From JAFGTE01 sp043800105 (GTDB lineage: Bacteria; Patescibacteriota; Gracilibacteria; UM-FILTER-43-11), in assembly GCA_043800105.1 (NCBI GenBank), contig JAZDNJ010000100.1:1-5209 (forward strand): a stretch of DNA of 5,209 nt, given 5' to 3'. The notes under the pieces were generated by a model. It had not been told where the DNA came from. It saw only the letters and a program-made list of their open reading frames with translations, and did not search any database. The position numbers and the translations under genes were made by a program. This document shows positions 1 through 5,209 of this stretch, in pieces (the stretch's first letter is position 1; every line of letters begins with the position of its first letter).

Positions 1-1078
1 CCAAAGCCTCCTTTCCGGCAGACAGAAAATCGGAGACCATCAATAACCCGCTTACTTTTATGTTCCCGCCATAGGATCTGTTTTTTACCGGAAAAACATA
101 GTGGTCATTAGAAACACTTTTTGCAGCCTGCTCAACCATCCTGGAAATTTCCGGATAAGCCGCTTCCGAAGCCAGCCAGAGCACCTTACGAAAAGCTCCT
201 CCAAATGTTTTTAAATTTCCCAGAAGAGTAAAATTCATGATCCGTTTTATTGGTAATCCCAGGGGTTCTGACAAATTCGGCTGCGGAACTATCGGGACCT
301 CTGGGAATTTTTTTTGCATTCGTTTCACAAAATCCTGAAATTCCTCCCACGGGCACTCAATTTCTTTTTTCAGCCCTTCAGGAGTTTTTTTCGAAAACCC
401 GGGCCACCAGAGAAGGATCGACTTAGCTCCTTCGCCCGCTAAAAAGCCAAAGGTTTTTTCTATGTCGTCCCACCCGCAAATCCGGGGTAAAGGAACGATG
501 GTTCCGGTAAAATCAATATGGTACTTTTTTAACAGACGAAGTGACGCAAGAGCAATCTGCGCCGGTTTTTCCGTTCTCTGGAAAATTCGCGCCCACAACT
601 TCGGCTGCGTGGAATGCAGGGAAATATTTATTTCGACAGGACGAAATTGCGCCAATTTCTGAACAAGCGGTTCATCAAGCATGGAGGCGTTTGTGGTGAA
701 GTGGAGAAGGTTGGTAAGGTATTTTTCGCGAACGAGGTCGAGAATTTCAAAAAACTGCGGATGGAGAAAAGCCTCTCCTTCAGAAATTCGTCCCGGCAAA
801 GAATCGCTCATATGAATTTCGCCGGCATAACTGGCAGAGCCGAGAGAAAGCTGAAGTTTAACGTCTTCAATATCCCGAAACACATTTTGCTTTATTGGAA
901 ATGGATTCATACGGTTTGAACAAAACAGGCAGCGCGCATTGCACACGGCGCTGATCGGGATTTGCTCCTGAGGTTGGCCTGAGGCTAGCCATTCCTGGAA
1001 AAAAATACTTTCTTCTGTTTGAAAAAAAGTCTTTGAATCTCCTCGATTCATCTTCTGCAGGTCTTTATTGGTTTTCAT
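1..1078 (-). CDS. Radical SAM protein, C-terminus cut off by window edge
   Basis: The minus strand is open from an ATG at 1078 to the window edge, 359 codons without a stop. Residues 46-53 read CNARCLFC, the C-x3-C-x2-C motif that holds the 4Fe-4S cluster of radical SAM enzymes. SEGEAFLHP (99-107) sits where the GGEP-like SAM-binding segment is expected, and FTTNA (127-131), NISLHS (151-156) and GTIVPLP (192-198) look like successive barrel strands. The last visible part (about 339-352, NIKVSGLLMVSDFL) resembles the C-terminal region of DUF512-type radical SAM proteins, but the PDZ-like N-terminus usual there is missing: only 45 residues precede the first cysteine. The substrate is unknown. 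An in-frame TGA lies directly before the ATG, so no longer start is possible. The purine-rich GGGAG (1100-1096) is 17 nt upstream, too far for an ideal site, and ATG 1051 is an alternative start. It may be co-transcribed with the HD-GYP gene 221 nt upstream. Radical SAM membership is firm, the subfamily is tentative. Confidence 0.88.
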   Translation of the reverse strand, partial: MKTNKDLQKMNRGDSKTFFQTEESIFFQEWLASGQPQEQIPISAVCNARCLFCSNRMNPFPIKQNVFRDIEDVKLQLSLGSASYAGEIHMSDSLPGRISEGEAFLHPQFFEILDLVREKYLTNLLHFTTNASMLDEPLVQKLAQFRPVEINISLHSTQPKLWARIFQRTEKPAQIALASLRLLKKYHIDFTGTIVPLPRICGWDDIEKTFGFLAGEGAKSILLWWPGFSKKTPEGLKKEIECPWEEFQDFVKRMQKKFPEVPIVPQPNLSEPLGLPIKRIMNFTLLGNLKTFGGAFRKVLWLASEAAYPEISRMVEQAAKSVSNDHYVFPVKNRSYGGNIKVSGLLMVSDFLSAGKEAL

Positions 1079-1238
1079 TCAGAATTTTTTTGAAGCTCCC
1101 CGCCACAAGCAACGGTGAATCTTCAACCGTAGAGAATACTGTCTGTTTATATTCGCTCGCAAATCCCGTCGCAAGTCCGCCCGCCATACTGATTGGCGGG
1201 ACCTTCGGCAGGGCAGGGTTAGCGACCGCTGTTTCGGT
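1065..1238 (-). pseudogene. Possible gene tail or remnant overlapping the radical SAM start
   Basis: On the minus strand a frame is open from just after a TGA (1241-1239) to a TAA at 1067-1065, giving 57 residues. The last 30 or so (ending SPLLVAGSFKKILNENQ) read like a normal protein C-terminus, and the stop overlaps the radical SAM start by 14 nt, as in translationally coupled genes. The only ATG (1187) gives 40 residues and has no Shine-Dalgarno sequence. The first part of the frame (NPALPKVPP..MAGGLATGFASE) covers a GC-rich palindrome and may be repeat sequence rather than protein. It could be the end of a gene whose front was lost, a small unannotated gene, or chance. I do not recognise the family. 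Confidence 0.22.
1180..1200. repeat. GC-rich palindrome in the spacer
   Basis: CCCGCCA (1180-1186) and TGGCGGG (1194-1200) are perfect 7-bp inverted arms around the 7-nt loop TACTGAT. With a 3-nt bulge the pairing extends outward into GTCC/GGAC. Neither strand shows a T-run after the stem, so it is not a classic intrinsic terminator. It lies 100 nt downstream of the HD-GYP stop and could act as an mRNA-stabilising hairpin between the two minus-strand genes, or be a copy of a dispersed palindromic repeat. The flanking TCGCAAATCCC / TCGCAAGTCCG pair (about 1157-1179) is a further imperfect direct repeat. Confidence 0.5.
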
Positions 1239-1299
1239 TCAACTGCCTTTAATTTTTATTTACGGATGGACACCAAATTAAGGAAAGATTTCCAAGATG

Positions 1300-2343
1300 T
1301 TATTGTTCTGAGTAAAGATCCTCTTTGCTGACTCCGGCTGTGACATATAAAACAGGATGTCCCTCCAGTTTGATGATGGGTTCTTCGGGCAACTTTTCTC
1401 CGCGGCTGTTAAATATCATTTTGACCGTTGGTTTCAAGGGATGAAGCTTGCTGTTTGAAATTACTCTGCCTGTTTCCATATTGTTGAGCCTGACATAGCT
1501 TCCGACAGGAAAAATACCCATTTCATCGAGAAAGACCTTTATGAATTTGGAAGGAAACAGTGAATTCTTTGATGAAACCAATTCTTTGACTGAAAAATAC
1601 TGTGCAAGCGCTTTTCTGTGAGGGCGGTTGTGAATCATTGCATCAAAGGTGTCGGCCAGGCCTGTTATTGTCGCATATTCGCATATCGCATTTTCCTCTA
1701 ACCCCGCGGGATAACCACTCCCGTTTGTTCTCTCATGATGTTCATAAGCGACACGGGACAGCATCGGATGTTCGGCATGGAACTGAGACAGAATATTTTT
1801 CCCGATTTCCGTATGTTTTTTTACAGTATTCAACTCGGTTTCCGTCAGCTTACCGTTTCTCCTTGTTATGTTTTCAGGTATCTTAAAATATCCGATGTCG
1901 TGGAGGAGCGTCGAGAGTCCAAGTTCAAGAAGTTCTTCCGCGGGATATTTCAGGCCTGTTCCGATCTTGAGGGAATATATCATGACGTTGATCAGATGCG
2001 TAATCAGGTAGTCTTCATTATGATTGTAGGATGACAGCGTTGTTGATTGATAAAATTTTTCAATGAGATCAGGCGTGTTTATGAGATGATTCACAGTATC
2101 AACGGCCTGCTTGATGTCAAAACGCTCATTATTAACAACCTGCTTACGGACTTCCCCGAGATAACTTGCTATTGTTGAGTAAAGCTGTTCAATGTTTTCA
2201 GCGTCTTTTTGTTCAGGCAGAGTGTCTGAATTCAAAGATGTACTGAATTCCATTAAAGCGCTGAAACGCGATGAGCCACCTGCCTTTTCCGCTTCTTCTC
2301 TGTCTTTAACGTCATTTCTTATAATATCAGAATATTTTGCCAT
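1300..2343 (-). CDS. HD-GYP domain protein, probable cyclic-di-GMP phosphodiesterase
   Basis: A complete 347-residue protein with no signal peptide or membrane segment, so cytoplasmic. The HD-GYP domain spans about 105-250. Visible landmarks are H116, the HD pair H148-D149 (LLHDIGYFKIPENI), H177 (KKHTEIG), H202-H203 (EHHE), GSGYP (208-212) and D231 in LADTFDAM. These are the usual metal ligands and the GYP signature of enzymes that hydrolyse cyclic-di-GMP. Two positions differ from the common consensus: the lysine of HDIGK is Y151, and the aspartate before GxGYP is N207. The N-terminal 100 residues match no sensor domain I recognise. Residues 275-335 (GIFPVGSYVRLNN..TGRVI) form the short beta-rich tail often found after HD-GYP domains. 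The ATG at 2343 is the only early start and its Shine-Dalgarno is weak. The gene is divergent from the polysaccharide export genes, so it may lower cyclic-di-GMP that controls them. Catalytic activity is inferred. Confidence 0.92.
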   Translation of the reverse strand: MAKYSDIIRNDVKDREEAEKAGGSSRFSALMEFSTSLNSDTLPEQKDAENIEQLYSTIASYLGEVRKQVVNNERFDIKQAVDTVNHLINTPDLIEKFYQSTTLSSYNHNEDYLITHLINVMIYSLKIGTGLKYPAEELLELGLSTLLHDIGYFKIPENITRRNGKLTETELNTVKKHTEIGKNILSQFHAEHPMLSRVAYEHHERTNGSGYPAGLEENAICEYATITGLADTFDAMIHNRPHRKALAQYFSVKELVSSKNSLFPSKFIKVFLDEMGIFPVGSYVRLNNMETGRVISNSKLHPLKPTVKMIFNSRGEKLPEEPIIKLEGHPVLYVTAGVSKEDLYSEQ

Positions 2344-2400
2344 AGCATTACCGAAGAATTTCAGGTTATTCAGGCTATTCGCAACACTGTTTGGCGGATT

Positions 2401-2436
2401 AGCCTACAGTCTAACAGCCTACAGCCTACAGCCTGT
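2401..2436. repeat. Degenerate heptamer tandem repeat (AGCCTAC)
   Basis: Five consecutive units run AGCCTAC, AGTCTAAC (one base longer), AGCCTAC, AGCCTAC and AGCCTGT. Read on the minus strand this is a GGCTGTA-type repeat. It lies 58 nt before the HD-GYP start, between that gene and its candidate promoter, so changes in unit number would alter the leader length but not a reading frame. Just inside it a 9-nt pair, TTCAGGTTA / TTCAGGCTA (2360-2377), is also tandem. Confidence 0.75.
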
Positions 2437-2437
2437 T

Positions 2438-2464
2438 ACTATACGATAATCTGTTCATATTCAA
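2438..2464 (-). promoter_or_regulatory. Candidate sigma-70-type promoter for the HD-GYP gene
   Basis: Read on the minus strand, TTGAAT (2464-2459, 4 of 6 to TTGACA) is followed after 15 nt by TATAGT (2443-2438, 5 of 6 to TATAAT). The spacing is shorter than the preferred 17. Transcription would begin near 2431 and the roughly 88-nt leader would include the heptamer repeat. It is a weak match found by eye in AT-rich DNA, so treat it as a candidate only. Confidence 0.25.
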
Positions 2465-2565
2465 GATAAATATTGCTTTTTCTCCGGTTTGTTGATTAAA
2501 TAAACAGTTAAATGGATTTTACGGAGAGATTAAAGCTTGAGGAATTAGTAAAAAGTACAATTTTT

Positions 2566-2628
2566 ACCACGAAGGTCACGAAGGATGGGCAAAATATATA
2601 ATCTTTTCAGCTTCGTGTTCTTCGTGGT
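2566..2628. repeat. Imperfect palindrome of the 'accacgaag' type
   Basis: The left arm accacgaaggtcacgaag (2566-2583) and the right arm cttcgtgttcttcgtggt (2611-2628) are inverted repeats matching at 16 of 18 positions around a 27-nt AT-rich centre. Each arm is itself two 9-nt halves sharing CACGAAG. From memory, palindromes of this kind are scattered between genes in many environmental bacterial genomes. No transposase gene is nearby and no target duplication is evident. The stem is followed by only TTT then ATA, a poor terminator. The centre contains a perfect TATAAT (2597-2602). Confidence 0.75.
2597..2602 (+). promoter_or_regulatory. Possible -10 element for the export operon
   Basis: A perfect TATAAT lies in the centre of the palindrome at 2566-2628, about 125 nt before the export lipoprotein start. 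No good -35 is found: the best-placed hexamers at 16 to 18 nt spacing match TTGACA at three positions or fewer, and there is no extended TGn. The AT-rich stretch could produce the hexamer by chance. No sigma-54 -24/-12 pair was seen between 2344 and 2726. Confidence 0.2.
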
Positions 2629-2726
2629 TTTATAAAATTATTACGCTTTTACGACTTTTTTCGAGCTCATCTGAGCATAAATGAGACTTAATGCATCTCG
2701 GAGGGCAATTTTAAGAGGAAGTTTCG

Positions 2727-3860
2727 ATGATTGGCAGGACAACGAATATAATTTTGACACTTGTTACAGGTTTCTCAGCCATATTACTTTCGTCCTGTGC
2801 CTATGAGGCAAGGGGAATACCTGTGAAGGAATTCAGGCCCACGCCGGCAGTTCAAGAATCAGAAGCGAAGCAGAAAAATGAGATGAAAGAAGGAATCACA
2901 AGGGCGAGCCAGGTTAAAGAAAACAGCGTCTTTACTGAAAGACGTGGCGTTCCCGAATACATTGTAGGTCCCGGTGATATCCTGACCATTAATCTCAGGG
3001 AAGGGTCCAAGATTAATACATATGATGCCCTGGTCAGACCGGACGGAAAGATATCTTACTCTTTTATTGATAACATTACAGTGAGTGGCCATACTGCCAG
3101 CGAGGTAAATGAAATCCTCACGGAGGCATTAAAAAGATATATCAGGGAGCCTAGGCTTGAGATTGTTATAAAAGGGTATATGAGCAAAAGCGTCCTTCTC
3201 TTCGGCCAGATCAACATCCTGCAGCAGGGTGTCTCCGGTCCAGGGAAATATCCCCTGCTTGGCAAGACCAGGGTTCTTGACCTCATCGTGTCAGCCGGCG
3301 GCGCCATATCCGGCAAGGATACGGGAAATGCCGATCTGCGCCAGGTAGAACTCGTCCGTCGGGGTGAAAGATACTCCCTTAACCTCTATAATGCAATGTT
3401 CCGGGGTGATGTGAGCGACAACGTCATTCTCGATAGTGGTGATATTGTTACTGTTCCGGAGATGCCAACCTTCGCTCAACGCATTTATGTCTTCGGACAG
3501 GTTGGGTCTCAAGGAATCCTTAAGCTTAAAGATTCCCAGGACCTGCTTACCGCTATTGCCCTTTCCGGCGGGACTACCCAGGTGGCCGTAAAAACCGATA
3601 TAAAGATCATAAGAGAATATGAAGAAAGGCAGGGTAAGCCGATTATCTTATCAGCCGATCTTGACCAGATCCTTTTGCAGGGTGATCTTGCTCAAAACAT
3701 CAAACTAAAGGACGGGGACGTTATCTACGTGCCGAGAAGCGTGATCGGGGATATCAATGAATTCATAGCCAATATCTCCCCCATGCTTGACTTCATTTAC
3801 AACCGCCCGAGCGATTTCCGTTCAAATTTCTTGAAGGATCAGAGTAAATTGAGATGGTAA
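2727..3860 (+). CDS. Wza-like polysaccharide export outer-membrane lipoprotein
   Basis: A complete 377-residue protein, close to the 379 of E. coli Wza. A lipoprotein signal occupies residues 1-23 with lipobox LSSC and acylated C24; alanine at +2 fits sorting to the outer membrane. A charged linker (about 30-75) leads to the Poly_export domain at about 77-150 (YIVGPGDILTINL..VRPDGKISY..IREPRLEIVI). Two SLBB domains follow, at about 154-240 (VLLFGQI..GKYPL..LIVSAGG) and 252-336 (RIYVFGQVGSQG..LLTAIALSGG). The C-terminal segment 338-358 is probably the helix that in Wza forms the outer-membrane ring. Proteins of this family assemble as a ring that carries capsule or exopolysaccharide across the periplasm and outer membrane. 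The ATG has a good Shine-Dalgarno, AGAGGA, seven nt upstream. The co-polymerase gene follows after 167 bp. Which polymer is exported cannot be told from this window. Confidence 0.95.
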   Translation: MIGRTTNIILTLVTGFSAILLSSCAYEARGIPVKEFRPTPAVQESEAKQKNEMKEGITRASQVKENSVFTERRGVPEYIVGPGDILTINLREGSKINTYDALVRPDGKISYSFIDNITVSGHTASEVNEILTEALKRYIREPRLEIVIKGYMSKSVLLFGQINILQQGVSGPGKYPLLGKTRVLDLIVSAGGAISGKDTGNADLRQVELVRRGERYSLNLYNAMFRGDVSDNVILDSGDIVTVPEMPTFAQRIYVFGQVGSQGILKLKDSQDLLTAIALSGGTTQVAVKTDIKIIREYEERQGKPIILSADLDQILLQGDLAQNIKLKDGDVIYVPRSVIGDINEFIANISPMLDFIYNRPSDFRSNFLKDQSKLRW

Positions 3861-3891
3861 GCCGTTGTTCAAAAATAACCGTAACATTGAA

Positions 3892-3907
3892 ATGCCGTGA
3901 CAGGCAT
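3892..3907 (+). other. Small hairpin after the export lipoprotein gene
   Basis: ATGCC (3892-3896) and GGCAT (3903-3907) form a 5-bp stem with the 6-nt loop GTGACA, 32 nt after the stop codon. No T-run follows, so it is not an intrinsic terminator. It sits immediately before the larger repeat arm at 3909 and may be part of the same leader structure. Confidence 0.35.
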
Positions 3908-3908
3908 A

Positions 3909-4018
3909 AGGAGCCGTAACAAAATGGTTAGAAATGTAATGGATTATTTTGTAACGGCTCCTAACAAAATGGTCAGAAATGTAATGGTTATTTTGTAACG
4001 GCTCCTAAAAAAAAGGAG
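3909..4018 (+). promoter_or_regulatory. Candidate RNA leader with alternative hairpins and hidden ribosome site
   Basis: The arm at 3909-3925 (AGGAGCCGTAACAAAAT) is complementary at 16 of 17 positions to two downstream copies of ATTTTGTAACGGCTCCT, at 3946-3962 and 3990-4006. Only one can pair at a time. The final CTCCT (4002-4006) is also the exact complement of the Shine-Dalgarno AGGAG (4014-4018), with a loop of seven A. Pairing of the long arm with the second copy would therefore free the ribosome site, while pairing with the first copy would let CTCCT cover it. The complementarity is seen directly; any switching is inferred. The Shine-Dalgarno is 9 nt before the co-polymerase ATG. Confidence 0.4.
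3917..4005. repeat. Tandem duplication of a 45-bp near-palindromic unit
   Basis: Unit 1 (3917-3961, 45 bp) and unit 2 (3962-4005, 44 bp) both run from TAACAAAATGGT to ATTTTGTAACGGCTCC. They differ by one substitution (GGTTAG versus GGTCAG) and a one-base indel (GGATTATTTT versus GGTTATTTT). Inside each unit ACAAAAT is complementary to ATTTTGT, so each can fold on itself. High identity suggests recent duplication. The frame of neither neighbouring gene is affected because the units lie wholly between them. Confidence 0.9.
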
Positions 4019-4027
4019 ATTTTCGCT

Positions 4028-5209
4028 ATGCCGGTGGCCTATGATCTGAATCTGCGCGATTATTGGCGAACGATCCGCAGGCGCAAAGTTATCATAATCT
4101 TTACGATCTTCATGATGACCCTCTTCAGCTTCATCTTTTCTGTACTTGGTCGCCCGACGCCTATCTACAAAGCCGGCGCCAGCGTCAAGGTCGAAAAAGC
4201 GGATTCTATGACGGGGCTCTTTATCCAGAGCGTTTCCTATTCCACCACGAACTACATGGAAACCCAGACGGCCATGATCAAGAGTTACTTCATCATGGAA
4301 CTGGTGGCTAAGAATATGGGTTTGATCCCATCCGGGATCTCCTCAGATGATGTACGTCGTAATCCCGGGTACCTGTCAGCAATTCTCATGCTGAAGGGGA
4401 AGGTGGAGACAGAACAGGAAGGGAACAGCGATATCATCAACATAACGGCTGCTTCCGAAGATCCGAAACAGGCTCAGCTTCTCGCCAATACCGTGGCCCA
4501 GATATACAAGGAACAGCACGCACTTAATCTGAACAGACGCATCATTGAAGCCAAGAAATTCATAGAGAGCCAGGTTGTTGTCACAAAAGATAAGCTGCAG
4601 AAATCGGAAGACGCGGTAAAGGACTTTAGAGAAACCAATCGCATGATTTCTTTAGACTCCCAATCATCAGGCCTTGTCGCTCAGTTTTCAGACTTGCAGG
4701 CGAAAAGACTTCAATATCTCGCAACATCCGGCAAGATCAATGAAATCTTGAATGCCCTGGCCCGGGCGGAGAAAAGTCCCCTGTCATCCAAGACGATCTT
4801 TTATTTCGAAGAGGCTTCGGCCCCTTACAAAAATCTCAACGACCGTCTCGTGCAGCTTATGCTGGACCGGGATATCATACTTGTAACCTATACTGAGAAT
4901 TTTCCCCAGGCGATCGAGATCAGGAAGCAGATCCACGAAATAATCACCAGCATGAAGGCTCACTTGAATAATCAGCAACAGAGCCTCTCTCAGGCCATAA
5001 GTCTGACGGAAAATCAGCTTAAAGAGCTGGACGATAAGCTCAAAGCTCTCCCGACGCAAGGTCTGGAGCTGGCCCGCCTTGAAAGAGAAGTAGGTGTCAA
5101 CCGGGAAATCTATACCATGCTGGAAAAGCAGTATCAGGAATCTCTCATTCAGAATGCGGAGAAAATCGAGGAAGTTCAGATTGTCAAGCCGGCGCTTGAA
5201 CCCTCCTCC
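4028..5209 (+). CDS. Wzz/GumC-type polysaccharide co-polymerase, C-terminus beyond window
   Basis: The frame is open from ATG 4028 to the window end, 394 codons. A short cytoplasmic N-terminus (NLRDYWRTIRRRK, 8-20) precedes a membrane segment at about 21-40, the arrangement of Wzz-domain proteins. A periplasmic domain follows, with the family-typical INITAASEDPKQAQLLANTV stretch (137-156). Helical, probably coiled-coil regions lie at about 170-205 and 300-340. LELARLEREVGVNREIYTMLEKQYQES (346-372) is a GNVR-like segment as in GumC and Wzc relatives. The visible end (VKPALEPSS, 386-394) looks like the proline-rich lead into a second membrane segment. Such proteins set chain length and link the polymerase to the Wza channel. 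The window cannot show whether a cytoplasmic tyrosine kinase domain follows. The start is supported by AGGAG 9 nt upstream. Its ribosome site lies at the end of the duplicated leader repeat. Confidence 0.93.
   Translation, partial: MPVAYDLNLRDYWRTIRRRKVIIIFTIFMMTLFSFIFSVLGRPTPIYKAGASVKVEKADSMTGLFIQSVSYSTTNYMETQTAMIKSYFIMELVAKNMGLIPSGISSDDVRRNPGYLSAILMLKGKVETEQEGNSDIINITAASEDPKQAQLLANTVAQIYKEQHALNLNRRIIEAKKFIESQVVVTKDKLQKSEDAVKDFRETNRMISLDSQSSGLVAQFSDLQAKRLQYLATSGKINEILNALARAEKSPLSSKTIFYFEEASAPYKNLNDRLVQLMLDRDIILVTYTENFPQAIEIRKQIHEIITSMKAHLNNQQQSLSQAISLTENQLKELDDKLKALPTQGLELARLEREVGVNREIYTMLEKQYQESLIQNAEKIEEVQIVKPALEPSS

Larger units (their letters stand above)
2344..2726. other. Divergent intergenic region, 383 bp
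   Basis: This region separates the minus-strand HD-GYP gene from the plus-strand export operon and should carry both promoters. It holds the heptamer repeat, the weak minus-strand promoter candidate, the large palindrome with its TATAAT, and the ribosome binding site of the export lipoprotein (AGAGGAAG, 2714-2721). Positions 2465-2565 are AT-rich and show no recognisable element. A 29-codon frame from ATG 2512 runs into the palindrome, has no Shine-Dalgarno, and is not called as a gene. Confidence 0.7.

Noticed and set aside
462..919. Two overlapping plus-strand frames (462-662 and 614-919)
   Set aside because: Both lie opposite the radical SAM gene, whose frame carries clear cysteine and barrel motifs.
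1133..1162. Promoter for the radical SAM gene (TTGCGA, 18 nt, TATTCT on the minus strand)
   Set aside because: Each hexamer matches only four of six positions, too weak to list as a feature.
1033..1281. 82-residue plus-strand open frame across the spacer
   Set aside because: It begins inside the radical SAM gene on the opposite strand, has no Shine-Dalgarno, and runs through a palindrome. I read it as a shadow frame.
1602..2034. Plus-strand frames of 94 and 99 residues opposite the HD-GYP gene
   Set aside because: They are antisense shadows of a well-supported gene and show no motif.
2512..2601. 29-codon plus-strand frame
   Set aside because: No ribosome site, and its second half is simply the palindrome read as protein.
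3909..3962. Intrinsic terminator after the export lipoprotein gene
   Set aside because: The hairpin is strong enough but is followed by TAACAAAAT rather than a T-run on the plus strand.
3917..4005. CRISPR array
   Set aside because: Two directly abutting copies with no spacers and an internal palindrome are a tandem duplication, not a repeat-spacer array.
4784..5059. 91-residue minus-strand frame
   Set aside because: It lies within the Wzz/GumC-like gene, whose coiled-coil and GNVR-like segments are clear on the plus strand.

Overview
The window looks like part of a Gram-negative bacterial chromosome of moderate GC. An outer-membrane-type Wza-like lipoprotein is followed by a Wzz/GumC-like inner-membrane protein, which implies a diderm cell exporting polysaccharide. 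The HD-GYP protein and the intergenic palindromes and heptamer repeats would fit an environmental Desulfobacterota-, Nitrospirota- or Omnitrophota-like genome. That placement is a guess from style, not a phylogenetic result.

Layout. Positions 1-1078 (minus strand) hold a radical SAM protein whose C-terminus runs off the left edge. Positions 1079-1299 are a short spacer with a GC-rich palindrome and a 57-codon open frame on the minus strand that could be the tail of a decayed gene. Positions 1300-2343 (minus) encode a complete HD-GYP protein, probably a cyclic-di-GMP phosphodiesterase. Positions 2344-2726 are a divergent intergenic region with a degenerate heptamer tandem repeat and a large imperfect palindrome of the 'accacgaag' type. 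Positions 2727-3860 (plus) encode a Wza-like polysaccharide export lipoprotein. Positions 3861-4027 are a leader made of a tandemly duplicated 45-bp near-palindrome plus a degenerate inverted copy, ending at the ribosome binding site of the next gene. Positions 4028-5209 (plus) encode the first 394 residues of a Wzz/GumC-type polysaccharide co-polymerase that continues past the right edge.

How the genes fit together. The two plus-strand genes are the start of a capsule or exopolysaccharide export operon, an outer-membrane channel plus an inner-membrane chain-length protein. The divergent HD-GYP gene suggests local cyclic-di-GMP control of that polysaccharide, but only position supports this. 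The most unusual part is the 167-bp spacer between the two export genes. Its repeats can form mutually exclusive hairpins, and the last CTCCT of the repeat is complementary to the AGGAG ribosome binding site of the co-polymerase gene. That is a candidate RNA-level control of the ratio of the two proteins. No CRISPR array, rRNA, tRNA or transposase gene was seen.
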